Source: Pempheris klunzingeri (taxonomy: Eukaryota > Chordata > Actinopteri > Acropomatiformes > Pempheridae). From it: a stretch of 64,000 nucleotides of DNA. The DNA lies in NCBI RefSeq assembly GCF_042242105.1, contig NC_092029.1, forward strand, positions 9,727,885 through 9,791,884, in the 5' to 3' direction. Of the stretch, positions 50,404-62,842 are shown one piece after another. A model generated the notes under the pieces. The model was given only the letters and a program-made list of their open reading frames with translations. It ran no database searches and was not told the DNA's origin. The position numbers and the translations under genes were made by a program. The number at the start of each line of letters is the position of its first letter. The stretch's first letter is position 1.

Positions 50404-51699
50404 ATGGAGTTGGAGGACGAAAAACAGGAGTTACTAGCTACACTACCTGTTGATGGCAGCAGCGCTGTCGAAAATATGGATTGGGAGTCCAATGAGGTCT
50501 CTCCTGCTCCGATGGATGCAAGAGAGCCTCATGAAAACACCCAGAGGGAGCAGCCACCTCAAAACAACGGGGATGGCCAGCAACCTCAAATCAACGGGGA
50601 TGGCCAGCCACCTCAAAACCACCGGGGTGGCGGCCGACCTCAAAACCACCGAGGTGGCCAGTCATCTCAGTACTACTGGGATTCCCAGTCATCTCGAAAC
50701 CACCGGGGTGGCCAGTCATCTCAATACTACTGGGATTCCCGGTCATCTCAAAACCACCGGGGTGGCCAGCCACCTCAAAACCACCAGGGTGGCCAGCCAC
50801 CTCAAAGCCACCAGGGTGGCCAGCCACCTCAAAGCCACCAGGGTGGCCAGCCACCTCAAAACCACCAGGGTGGCCAGTCATCTCAAAACCACCAGGGTGG
50901 CCAGTCATCTCCATACTACTGGGGGAGGAATCCACCTCTGCACCAGCGTCTGCAGAAAGCCCTAACCGACCTTCACTATGAAAGAGGTTTGAGACGTAGG
51001 GAGCAGCAAACTTCTTACAATGAGAAGTACATGCGTGAAGAAGCAGAGTGGAAACTGAAGCAGCAGCAGAGCTTGAGGTTCGATCTAGACAAGGAGGTGG
51101 TGAGGCTCAAACAGGAAATCAAGAGTCTCTCCTCCACAGCCCTCGCAGCCGAGCCCCTGGACGGGTCTAACAACAACAAAGACGACCTGATCAAAGATCT
51201 CACAGATCAAGTCCAAGCTGAAAGGCAGAGAGCTGACCTCCTGAAAAAAGAACTGGAGGAACTCAGGCTTGAGTTTAATGAGAGAGTCACCAAAGTCCTG
51301 AGCCTGGAAGAAAGGCTGAAAGGCAAAAGAGACTCTCTGTTGGTCTTCAAACTAAAGACGCATGAACTGCAGAAACAAGTTGATACCTACAAAAACCCAG
51401 TGATGCTCCAGGTGTGTGAGCAGATTGGAAAAACCCCCATTTCAAAGGTAAGCAACTTGATCACAACTGACCTCCATGCACCACAGAACACTTTTGTCGC
51501 AGAGGAGGTTGCCCTTCCGGAGGAGTCCCAGGTCGCTCCACTGGAGGAGGCCCAAGTCACCGAAGAGGTCGCTCCACTTGAGGAGGCCCAAGTCACCGAG
51601 GAGGTCGTCCCACTGGAGGAGACCCAAGTCACCGAAGAGGTCGCCCCAAAGGAGGAGGCCCAAGTCACCGAAGAGGTCGCCCCAAAGGAGGTGGCTTAA
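50404..51699 (+). CDS. Unrecognised repeat-rich coiled-coil protein, single exon
   Basis: The uninterrupted ORF is 431 aa from the ATG at 50404. The frame extends 10 codons farther up to 50374 but without an ATG. Residues 1-50 are acidic (MELEDEKQELLATLPVDGSS). Residues 51-173 are tandem 9-aa units of the HQGGQPPQN type, some expanded to QSSQYYWDS. Residues 180-330 are charged with heptad-like spacing, for example AERQRADLLKKELEELRLEF, as in a coiled coil. Residues 367-431 are 12-aa units of the VAPLEEAQVTEE type ending at the stop. There is no signal peptide or membrane segment. A TATA box lies upstream and AATAAA downstream (52137-52142). I recognise no family and propose no function. A consensus donor inside the ORF at 51448 could allow an alternative C-terminus. 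A retrotransposed or repeat-borne origin is possible. Confidence 0.65.
   Translation: MELEDEKQELLATLPVDGSSAVENMDWESNEVSPAPMDAREPHENTQREQPPQNNGDGQQPQINGDGQPPQNHRGGGRPQNHRGGQSSQYYWDSQSSRNHRGGQSSQYYWDSRSSQNHRGGQPPQNHQGGQPPQSHQGGQPPQSHQGGQPPQNHQGGQSSQNHQGGQSSPYYWGRNPPLHQRLQKALTDLHYERGLRRREQQTSYNEKYMREEAEWKLKQQQSLRFDLDKEVVRLKQEIKSLSSTALAAEPLDGSNNNKDDLIKDLTDQVQAERQRADLLKKELEELRLEFNERVTKVLSLEERLKGKRDSLLVFKLKTHELQKQVDTYKNPVMLQVCEQIGKTPISKVSNLITTDLHAPQNTFVAEEVALPEESQVAPLEEAQVTEEVAPLEEAQVTEEVVPLEETQVTEEVAPKEEAQVTEEVAPKEVA
50562..50921 (+). repeat. 27-bp coding minisatellite
   Basis: Tandem 27-bp units (GGTGGCCAGCCACCTCAAAA plus CCACCAG) encode the GGQPPQNHQ repeats. Several units are near-identical and two carry a 27-bp YYWDS insertion. 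All three plus frames and a minus frame stay open across it, which is a repeat artefact. Confidence 0.9.
51506..51696 (+). repeat. 36-bp coding minisatellite
   Basis: About five 36-bp units encode VAPLEEAQVTEE variants at the C-terminus of the ORF (VAPLEE, VVPLEE, VAPKEE). Their near identity suggests recent expansion. Confidence 0.88.
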
Positions 51700-52136
51700 G
51701 GCTCCCACTGCATTTAGAGGTCAATCCAAAAGTGGGCGCGACCACACAATGACCCCACATTGAACAGGAAGCTGTGGCCGCTGCAAACTGCTGCGCCATG
51801 GAAGGTAAGTCGGTCTGTAACTGTGTGGGAGACTCAAGAGACTGCTGCAGCCTGCAAGGTGAGGATCACTTGACAGATGCGGGTAACTGAGGATTGATTC
51901 TGATTGGCTGAAAGGCATGGATCTGCTTTCAGTGATCTTCCAGTATAACCAGACACCTGTGACACAGGTATTTGTTTGCAGTTATGAAGCTTAGCGTAAG
52001 TGTCTGTGTCTATTACCACCTTCCAACTCAATCAGCTGACTGAGGGGTTTCACTCCTTCAGTCAAATCAATCACATTCTTGCATGGGTCTAATTGCCAAA
52101 TTAATTTTCTTCGACCTTCTTATTGCGCACTATGTC

Positions 52137-52142
52137 AATAAA
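52137..52142 (+). terminator. PolyA signal of the 431-aa ORF gene
   Basis: This is the first AATAAA after the ORF stop (about 440 nt downstream), followed by TTAATTGTATTATTCTTG. Confidence 0.45.
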
Positions 52143-52573
52143 TTAATTGTATTATTCTTGAAGCATCACTCCAATTAACTTTCTCCTGACTGAATTATAT
52201 TAATGTCCCAATATTAAACTGTAAATTTGGTACAAGAGTAATTTGTGTGACTACCACTGGGAACATCCAAAAAAAAAAGTAGATGAGTGCTCACGCAGTA
52301 CCATGCAATTTTAATATTAAACATTTTTGATAGTTGTGTTGAACTGGACATCCAAACTGAATAAGAGTTGGAGGAAAGAAGAGAAGAATTTCAAAAGCGC
52401 CTCTCTGTTAGTGTTAAATGAGTCAAGATAGGGTGTCTTCAAGTTCAGTAGATACAATAATCTTCAGTTTATGAACAAATACATGCTAAAAAAAATCCAG
52501 CAGGTATTTTATTGCGAGAAAATTAGGATTTGAAAAGGTATTTCTTTGCAGTACTCTCACATGTTCTTCTCAT

Positions 52574-52625
<52 letters not shown>

Positions 52626-55600
52626 CTCCCATGTACACTCATTCAGATTAAAGCACACACACAAGCTGCATTCATCAAATTCACAGCGCTGAAAATCACA
52701 AGTGATGTGACCCTTGACCACTGCAGCAATAGCAATCAGAGGCTAACTAGTTTAACATGACAGCAAACACCACCATGTGGCCAGCTGATGTGGCAACTCT
52801 TTACCCTCTCTCTCTCTCCCTCTCTCTCTCCTTCTCTTTTTCTCACACAGACTGTAAAGCAGAAAACTTCATTAATCGGTCCCACACTGTTCAAACGGTG
52901 TCCTCTCCTGTTTTTGGATTTTGAGCTTTTCCCATGTGACATCTCGATATAGATGAAGCTTAATCCTGTTGTAGGTGTAATTTTCTGTATCCTTCAATGC
53001 AGCCTTTTGTTTAAGGATACATTTGTTTTAAAACTCTACTTCAACTTTAAGTGAGTATGTTTTTTAAAAAAAAACAATTTATAAACTGCATTTCTAATCT
53101 TTTGCCAGAAACTAGCAAAAAAGTAAGTAAGTAGTTTTTAAAACTCATCCTTGATCATTTTTGGTTCAGTTTGGTTTGATATAGTTTGGTGTCAGTGTGT
53201 AAAAACCTCAAGCATCAGTATTGGGGTTGGATATCAAACTGACAGTCTATCTATATCTCTCACAGAGTTCAGTTACATAACTTCACGATAATGTCTCTCC
53301 TGCAGTATACAGACTTTTCCAACTTACTTTTCCTGCGCTGGTGCGATTATTAGGGCTCGGGATAATGGGGGTGGATTCATGTGAGACTGTTCCTATACTT
53401 AAATATTATGTCCATAACTATAAAACATTCAATCCACATAAAGCCAAGTGTTCTGGATCTGGCCACAGTAGCCTCCCCAGGGCGGCGCAGTAAAACCGCC
53501 CCGAGCCGCCATTAGGTGGAGGGAGCTGGAATAAATACTGGACAGAGGCTGGGACCGAATGAGAGCCAGAGCACAGCTGATGGTAAACTAATTTTGTAGG
53601 CCCAACGCCCCCCTCCCCTCCAAAAAAAACACACACACACATGCAATAGGTGTTGTGTTCACACACTCAGTGCACACGTCTAAGTGGAACATACATACTG
53701 CACTGTATCAAGTGAGGAGTCTCCGAGGATCCTCGACATGGGGCAAAATCTCTCCCTCCCTCACTCTCTCTTCCCGTCTCTTCCCTCAAATGCTCTCACA
53801 CACACTTGATCAACCTCTCACTGAGTAAGTCATATGCTCCATCATTTGCCTTGAGGGACAAAGGACTGGGAAGGAATTCAGCGAGACACTGTTGCACTCC
53901 TCTGCAGACTCTTGGAGAGAAGTGTTGTATTTGTGTGTATTAACAGTGCTCAGCTGCACAGCTTTCCCGTCCGCGAAACAGAAGAAACACTACATGAGTC
54001 TAAATCTGGACTTGATATTCAATGTAAACTATTTCAAATGAAGAGAAGAAAACACCAGTCATGTTCTTTACATGATAAATTGCTCCAATTATGTCTGAAG
54101 CAGGACTCATGTTAATGCCACCAATCATTTTGTAAAAGCTTTTAAGTGTTATATGTCTTCATTTTAAATTGAAACAGCCTTTCCTGCCACATGAGGGTTA
54201 GCAGCACCTGTCTATCTAATGCCATCTGATATTTTATAAGCCTTTTCACTCCCTGAAGAACATGGGAATGAATTGATAGCAGTGATTACAGGAGACCACA
54301 CACAAAGAAACTTTGAACATGCAGAAAAAGCTTGATTGATTTTTTGTTTCAATTGTCTTTTACTGTATTATGTCTATCTCTTTCTGTCACCAGACACTAA
54401 TAGAGAGTCAGCAAAAAAAAAAGTTGTAAGTGTAACCAGAGCGGCAGCTCCTCGGCAGGACATTACAGGAATTTACGATGTGTTAAATGTTTCCTTTGTT
54501 CCTCCCTGCGGCAGCTCGCTCTGGCAATTAGGGAAGGCAGCAGCCTGCAATGAGCTCATTACCCCCCTCCCACCCACCCTCGCTCTATCACAGTGTCTTC
54601 TAACATCATTTTTTTGCTGAATTATTTGTTTGGTACCTACAGCAGGAATTAATATCATATGACTAGCGATTCAGCACCATTTTCACACGTTCATAAAAAC
54701 TCTTGCATGTGTAAGAAGTATGAAAGCAGCATGCATTTAACTTGACCACCATCTTAATTACCAGAACAGATTAATTTAATATTACTTTTGTTTTTCTTTC
54801 AATATTGTGGTTAAATTTGAAACCCAATTGTGGCCCTTTGCCAAAGTCTAAAATGCCAGCAGATATTTTTTCTCTGTACTCGGCCCCTGAAATAAACCCC
54901 AAGCACCATTCCATTTGGCAAACCAATTTGGGATGGAGGGTGGGGGCAGGAAAGGGAGAGGTATAGGTTAGCTATAGTAATAATCATAAATCACCTCTGA
55001 AATGCTGCCATGTCACATGCCAGACTGCGCCACTAATGACCAGGCCCATCTTTCACCGGGTATTTTTATCTGTGCGCCCTGACACTCGACTTCTGGAAGC
55101 GTCCTCTCGTTTTACGTCGTCAGCACCTCGGCCCGGCCTGAGCACAAGTTCCTCACATATCTATAAATACCAGCCAGCTAAATGGCATTTTCTCTCACCC
55201 ACCCCCCTGCTTGGCAAGAACCAGAAGCTTTGTGACTTGGCAAAGGCAACCGCAGTCCTACGCCACTAAACATCTTGGGGCTTAGCCCCCCTCAACCCTA
55301 ACGTCACCCTCCAGAGAGCAGCTGGCCAAAAAAATAGATCCATCTGCCACTGCCTTCAAATTCCAAAGTGGTTTCAGTTTAATCAAACAAGTCGAAATTG
55401 ATTTTCAAGATTTAGTTAAAGGTACCAAACATTAGCATGCCGGTTCAGCTTAAGGCCACCTGTAAGATTCATCTGTGACATTGCAGTTGTAGTTAAAGCA
55501 TCAACATAGATTAGTGCTCGTTGACTCATGTAAATACACACACCAGCAGCACTCAAACACCTGTACATGATTCCTTTGAGCAGAATGTTCTGCCAAGTTT

Positions 55601-58378
55601 TTTAAGCTTGCTGACATGTGGCACTGGAGACTGCGGGCCAGTGACAGCTTCCTGCTATTTCGGGCTCTGTCACAGCTTGAGGTTTTAATTTATTCTGCCA
55701 GAATGTGTCAATCACTGAGCAGCAGGGTCCAGGCCAGAGTCTACTGCGGAAGGGAGAGGGAGGAAGGCACAGCGGGTTAGACCTTATTGAGAGAGTCAAA
55801 CAAGACTAAAAACAAACCGATAGCATGAAAACGTTTGCTGTCAGCACCGAAAAGCAAAAAAGTTTAATTTCACTGGGGTGGAAACCAGAGTGGGACGATG
55901 TCTTTTTCACTGCACTGGTGACTCCTATTGGTTGGATGAAGGGGAGATGTATAGCATGTTATCTCCCCTCAGTGAAGCTCATTAAAGGCAGGTAAAAAAA
56001 ACAAACAAACAAAAGGTGACACAATGGGGCTCAAGCAAGAAACATTCATATGAAAAGATTTGTTTGAGTGGCAGGTACAAATAAGTTTAAATAAGCACAG
56101 TGTCTACACAGGCTGCATAGTGAAAGCAGCACATTAGCCGAGCAGCAGCTACACAAGATGCATTCAGGTACAGTTCTGTGTGAAGGTCACAATTAATACA
56201 CAATCACTATTGTTATGTAAATAAATTGGAAGAAAATAGACCTGGTGTCTTATGCTTCGGATTGCAGTTACATGTGTAAAGTGCGTAAAGTAAAACATGA
56301 TCCATTATGCATCCTGTGTAGACAGCTGCATTGATTAAAATAGTTCCGTCAGGCATGTGTGAGATAGAGAGGAAGCACTTTTCTATGCTAATGATAAAAT
56401 CAGACCGGGATACTCATGTAAAGACGCCTCCCAGAAAAAGTACAAGAGATGTCGACAGCCCGAACAACCAACCAGCCAACAGAGGAGGTAAGGACCTGTA
56501 CTCAAAAACGGACAGAGACATTTACATGCATTTACTGTGTTTTCAGATGTGCCATCTGTGCACACAGTCTGTCAAGCACACCCTTAAGGCCATGTTACAT
56601 TATATTTACATTTATACATTTGTCAAAATGAGACAAATGTTTTCCAATGTATTTTTAAGTTTAATCCTTTAGTGGTCAAAAACCGTAGCTGTGTGTGATA
56701 TGTTAAAGATGTGCTCCCTATGAAGGTGTGGACATTGATATTTGTTGCAGGAAGATGGACTTCATACTAACTTTCCCAAAACAATTTTATGGAACAATTC
56801 CAGATGAGCCTCTAGGGCCATTTTGCCTGATTGTCTTATAGTCTCAGCAACAATCTAATCTAATACTTAAACAGCGGCTGGTGAATGTGGTGTTTATTAT
56901 TTTCTTTCTTAGTGTCAGGCCACTGTTTGTTTGCCATGCCAGTGCCTGTCCACAGGCCATGCCAAGGGTTTGAATTTGACTCTCCCAGTGCTGTGCCAAA
57001 GCACACATACACCAGTTTGTGTGTAGTCATATCTACTATTCACAGCATCATATGACTTTGCAGTTCGTATCTTGTGCAGTTCCGTGTAATAAATGACCAA
57101 AAAGCTCAGTTGCAAAGCAGTGTCACTTTGCAGCACGACAAATCAGGGCTCAACTCTCTGCTGTTTCTGTAAAAAGTTTGCACCCCTTCCTAATTTCACT
57201 CGGGTTGTCTCCCAGAGTCCAATGGCAGCTGCGTCGTGCAAAGTGATTCTGTGTTTTTGCTGATGAAATGATAGCTTGTCTTTTGTCACCTCCTACCCAG
57301 AGCAGCAATCGGAAATCGCTGTGAACGTATGTCATGAAAGCTGATGCAGAACTGTCCTCTGAGATACATTCTATGGCTGCTACATGCTGACTTGTCTCTT
57401 GCTTTGCTTTACCTCAAATGATGCAAAAAATTCACACATTTTATTCAGGAAGATATAGCAAATATTTCTTTACTTTTGAAATTTTAGTAGGTTTAGTTTC
57501 AGTAATTTCTCTTATTCTTAAGTGCAAATAAAGAAAAAAAATATGTGTGACTTAAGTGTAAATAAAGTAATTTTTCACGAGATGTAGTTGTTTTGTATAT
57601 TTGTAGACTTCATCAGCATTTAAAGTTGTTAATCGATTCTATTTTTATATCAAAATAAAATACTTGCTTCCAATGTGGTGGGAGGCCAGTGAGGGATGAT
57701 GTCCTTATCGCTGTACTCCCTCGTCCTCTGCCGGAGAAACATCAGACTGGAACACCAGAGACTACCGTCCATTTCCTATTTCCACCCGATGTAAGTCAAC
57801 ATTGGTCTTTTAATAGCAGGGCCACAATCGATGGTGCCAAGTGATGAACCCAAAGTTGAGTCTTCAGAAGATCCAGTCGCTAATATGAGGGTGACATCAT
57901 TAAAACTGCATCCATGTTCTCCTGCAGCCTGCAGCTGGGATCATCTACATCCACTCAGTTTAACAGACAAATGGAAAAAGAAAATTAAGGGACAGAGAAA
58001 TGACAGGATGAAAGGATTGAGGGCAAACACTGCGCCGAGGTAAGAAAATGAATATGACAGCATCCTTTTCTCTCTGCTCCCTCTTTTTCACTTTTGCATT
58101 GCCAGTGGCTTTCTCTTTCTTTCTAAATCTGCCAGCTGATGTACCAGCCAATGCCACAAAGAGCAAATCTTTTTTTTTTTTGTTACTGTTTGTGTGTGTG
58201 ATGCCAGGGAAACTTTGGCTGTTTTCATTCTACATATTATTACCAAGAAGCCTTTTGAATCATATTAACAAATTGCATTTGTGTGCATGCAGATGACAGA
58301 AAATCAGGGGAAAGAAAGAAGATGTGTGCGCATGTGTGTGTTTGTGCATGTGTGTGTTTGTGCACGTGTGTGTTTGTG

Positions 58379-58412
<34 letters not shown>

Positions 58413-59730
58413 AGCATGATCTCTAAACCAACAATCAGGGATCAGTCAGAGAGGCTGCTGACATCATCACCTCAAATAAATGACAGCATGATAAAACAGT
58501 GCTGATCAGAGGCCAGCGGGATCCAGCAGTCACAGAATCCATAAGCCATAACAAACATTCAATTTTTTTCAAATAAACTACACTCTGTGGCCAAATCTGT
58601 CTTCTCTTTATGGCCACTGTGGAGCAGTGCCGACTTTAGTCTCACAAGATTTATTCAAGCCATGTTTGTTTCTTTGTTATGTTCACCCAGCGTGTTTTCT
58701 GGCTTTTACTGGCGCAATTATTCTCCTTTTTCTGTGCAACCGCGTACAGATTAACCAGCAGCATGTTTACCATGTTTGTCTGTGTGATTTTGTATTTTTG
58801 CAATCAATTTCTGCTCTGATGTGTGTATTACTGAATATTCCAGTATGAGTGTTGTTTTCTCTATGTCATCGGCACGTTGTAGGTGGAATAAGTCAGCATG
58901 AGCTTTTTCTATCATGTCTTCCCAGATGTAAACAAATGTTTTCAAAGGTTGCTCTATACAAATCTTGGAGCATTTTACCATTTTACATCATATATATTTT
59001 TTCTAATCAAAAAAGCTTCAAACTGCAAGTGAAATGCATTTTAATTAATGTATTGTTATATAAACATATAATTTCAATCTCTTTTTGGGTTATGTACCAG
59101 TGGTTCTTGCGGATCTATTTTGTTTTGTTCTATATTTCTCATGTTTTTCAAATAACTGCTATAACTGCACTTGATCACAGAATAACCACAGTCTGAACAT
59201 TTTTTTTTAAAAAAATCAGAACTACAACAAAGAAAATACTCAATTGACAGCTTGTTGTATTGTAATCTATATTGAGCCAACTATCTAATATTCAAAAGCC
59301 TACAGTGAATTCATGAGCAGCAGGGAGACACTCTCTGCATCACCAGGAAGCATAAAAAGACAAAAAAAAAAACTGCTTGTTTGAGATGGATTTTTTTCTC
59401 CTTCTTATTATTTTCTTGAAAACACTGGCAACAAAATTTCAACAGCTGCATGATTTCTTTTTTCCTCTTTCTGCACTGGGAAGGCTTCTTATGGTCATTA
59501 GAAAAAAAAGAAATATTTTAACAAACACATAATAAATTCCTACAAGTCTAATTGGATTTTAATATATATATATGTATATAATAGATAGATAGATATGGGG
59601 TGGTCAGTGGGTACATGTTGTTTTTACTCTGATGGGATAAATAAAACTGTGAGCTCGTCATTTGGGCCAAACTATTAATAAGAATGTCATTTTGGTATCC
59701 CCCCCCTCCCTCCCCTCTGAACCCCCATTA
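52143..59730. other. Intergenic, no gene recognised
   Basis: The stretch contains a CT tract (52577-52622), a 16-bp minisatellite (58326-58385) leading into a TG run to 58411, and GC-richer unique patches at 53450-53560, 54430-54580 and 55040-55160. No exon could be supported. Confidence 0.5.
58326..58411. repeat. 16-bp TG-rich minisatellite plus (TG)n
   Basis: The unit CATGTGTGTGTTTGTG is repeated three times (one copy with CACG), then runs into a perfect TG tract. Confidence 0.9.
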
Positions 59731-59734
59731 GTCC

Positions 59735-60165
59735 TTTGGACACTTGCCCAATAGTATCCGCGTGGCAGCTGGACGCATGCGCAGCAGCACGGTGCTCAAT
59801 AATGAAGTTGGGTCTGATGCCTCTGAACAGACTGGCGCTCAAACTTGGACGCGGACTGAAAATAATGGTGTTTCCCGCAGGAGTGAGCGGTCCGGCCACC
59901 GAAACAGAGGCCCGCAGCTTGGGTTTGAGTTTGTAAATGTGTTTTATCGGGTCTGACGGACTCCTCGGGCTTGTTTGTGGACTCTTTGCTGGTAATGGCC
60001 AGCAGTGGCTGAAGTGTTTTGATCAAGTCAGTGACAGCGTGCAAACAGCAGGGAGAGCTGTGCGGCGGCGACCACACTGCATTTGATTATGAGCGCCTGG
60101 AAGAAGTGAAGGAAATCTGGGAGCTGATTTCTCTCTGGGACGAAAATAATTCGAGCACAGGTAGG
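59735..60165 (+). promoter_or_regulatory. CpG-rich putative promoter and first exon of an unidentified gene
   Basis: CpG density is far above the surroundings. A CCAAT box lies at 59748-59752 and an NRF1-like CGCATGCGCA at 59774-59783. A good donor, CACAG|GTAGGT, at about 60160 ends a purine-rich stretch with an open frame (TAFDYERLEEVKEIWELISL). The direction is taken from that donor and is not certain. No family is recognised. In mammals EYA4 lies on the far side of TCF21, so an eya4 first exon is one candidate, but nothing in the sequence proves it. Confidence 0.45.
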
Positions 60166-62798
60166 TTCGCTTTATTTCTCCTTTTGCAGACTGTTACAGA
60201 TCTGTGGTTTTACTTTGCCAGACCTCAGGCCGGTGATAGTTCAGGTGGCTGCAGTCCAGCGCTGATAACTCGATCAGAGCCATTAAAACAGTTATTGACT
60301 TTGATTTAGTGTGAGAAAGGTGATGATTTCTTAGATAATAAACGAAGCATATCCTATTCAAATTAAGCGTTATTCAAACTAATCAATAAAGTTTTTTACA
60401 ATTTTCACAATTAATAATGTCAGTGTCATGAATGTATGTAGTTGCAGGGTAATTACCATCAGTGCGTTTGTTAGTGCAGATGAAGGTATAATGTTTAAGT
60501 TGATGTCATGATTCAGTCTGGGATGGAGCCTAAACTTCACTCCATCCAGGGGATCTTGGCACGTTAAAGCCGCTTAATTTTTTTTATTTTATCCCCCCCT
60601 TGATTTTCAGGTAAAGACTTTACCTTTTCTAGATTGATACGAACATAATTTATAAGGAAATTAAAGTGGATTTAATCTGCCCCGTCGGTGTAAACCTGGT
60701 GTCACATGAAGATCGTCTTATGAGGAGAACATTTCAAATGATGTGATGAAAATAAAATGAGGTTGTCTGCAGTGTGATGATCTTTGAGTGCAGGTCAGTG
60801 TGTTTTCCACATCATTTTTATCCAGATTTCATCCCACATGGAGGAGTTTAGCCCCCTGAGTGTCCCCTCGGTGCTCTGCCAGCATCCCTCCGTGTGTCCA
60901 CGGTTTTCTCCCCATCTCTCCTCTCATCCCACGTGGAGTTTGTGTTTATATTTGATATGTAGGAAATGGGAATCTTATACCACGGCCGGGCTCTCAGGGC
61001 TTGAATGGCCCCTGGCTATTGGCCTGCCCCTAACAACATGACAGGTTACGCGCCGACTCAAAATCTGATAGGCCTCCTGCGCTGTAATCCATACAGATTA
61101 GATTTCACATTAAGGACTCATACTTAACCAACGCGCATTAATGCGCAAGAGACGGATGGACGGGATTTGGTTTGTGGGGATTTGAGGAAATGATGAAGTC
61201 CACTGTACATGGGCGCTGGAAATAATTCATTGTTGTGAATTAACTACCTATAGGCTATTATATGGCCTACAGTACAGCACGTATTATGCAATGAATTTAA
61301 ATAGTTGGTTTAGAATTATGACAGGGAAAATATTCCTTAGTCTACCTGTTTTACAAAATATATTTTAAATGTTTCTTTAAAAAAGCAATATTTGTTTATA
61401 ATAGATTATTTTCTTGTACCAGTTGCCTAAAGTCTGTGTAATTGTGTCGTTTTTTCAAATTTGATGCAGGCCTTTGCTTTGTTTATTGCTTTTTTGTCTA
61501 TTTTATTATATCATTGTTTTTCGGGTTGTTTTTTTTAAATATATATTTTATTTAGTTTTTATAATATGAGAGTGCATTGAAGGAAAAGCCCCGTAGAATT
61601 AAATGAGAGGGGCGCAAAATTGTATTCAATCAGAATTTAATTTATCGCTGTGTGCCAAAAATAGCGTCATGCCTCTTGTAGTTTTCTTTAAATTTATTGT
61701 TAATCTTTGTGTTTAAATCGTATTAGGTTGTATATAGTTATGATATGATCAGGCCCACATGAGACATTTTTCATTTTATTTATTTTGACAAATATTAAGT
61801 GTGGCCCCTTAAACGCAGACGCGTGTCCTCAACTTCCGTAAAACCAAAAGAGACGCTTGGACAGAAAAAATTCCATCACTGGCTTTTAAAAATAAGAGTC
61901 ATTTTTAAAATCGACCTGTGCGTAAAAACGATTGCTTGGTCAATAAAGTCTGAGTCGAATTGAAGAGGCGACTTTTCTATTACAACCTACGACCGGCAGC
62001 AGCCTGCGGTTTGTTCAACACTCTCCTCTCTTCGGCTTTTATAGCGTGAAATTACCGCAGGGTAGCCGAGCAGTCCACTTTCTAATCCTCCGCCGTCTCA
62101 TATGTGTTTCTCATGTCGCTGTCAATAGCCATAGAGAGAAATATAATTCTCTCTTCTGGGACGCTGAAGGAAATGGCAGCCATTATTGATTCCCTGTGCA
62201 GTGTCAGGTAACTACTGGGTGGTTTTAGGGCCATGAGAGTCAGTCATGTGTGTGTGGGATAGAACACATAAGAGGTGGGCAAACCAGTTATTAACAAAGA
62301 CTAGGAATATTTCAAAAGGTTTAAAAGCATTTATGCATATATATATATAAATATATTTATACACTCCAAAGTATGCTACCTCATATATGAGTGTCAAAAT
62401 GTAGCCTGTCACATTATTGCACCCAAAGTTACAAATGCCGCTCAATAAAATGATCTTCAATAAAATGTTCTTTATTTTATGTGGGTTTACTGTCCACTAC
62501 ATCCCCGCTTAAAGAAGAATCAATCATGAAGGGGAGAGTGAAATGCAAAGAGCTAGAAGGCTGGTTCTGTCCTCCACAAAGGTGAGAGGGAAGGGGAGTG
62601 AGGGAGAGGCAGAGAAAGAAAAGGAGGGGGTGAGGGTGAGAGGGAGGGAGGGAGGGAGGGAGGGAGGTTTAGGCACAAATCAATTCACCTGAGAGACGCA
62701 TTATTGTCTTCGGTTTCAGGCGAGGAGGAGCTGAACGCTATGAAAAATTAAAAGGATGCCAGTTAGTTTAAAAGATCGAGCCAGAAAACTCCACAGCG

Positions 62799-62842
<44 letters not shown>

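Noticed and set aside
50443..50965. Repeat-containing open frames overlapping the 431-aa ORF in other frames and on the minus strand
   Set aside because: A 27-bp unit keeps every frame open. Only the long frame continues past the repeat into a coiled coil and ends in a second repeat.
60019..60309. Open frame in the CpG-rich region as an EYA4 coding exon
   Set aside because: The residues do not match the EYA N-terminus or Eya domain as I know them; only gene order suggests eya4, so no gene symbol is given.
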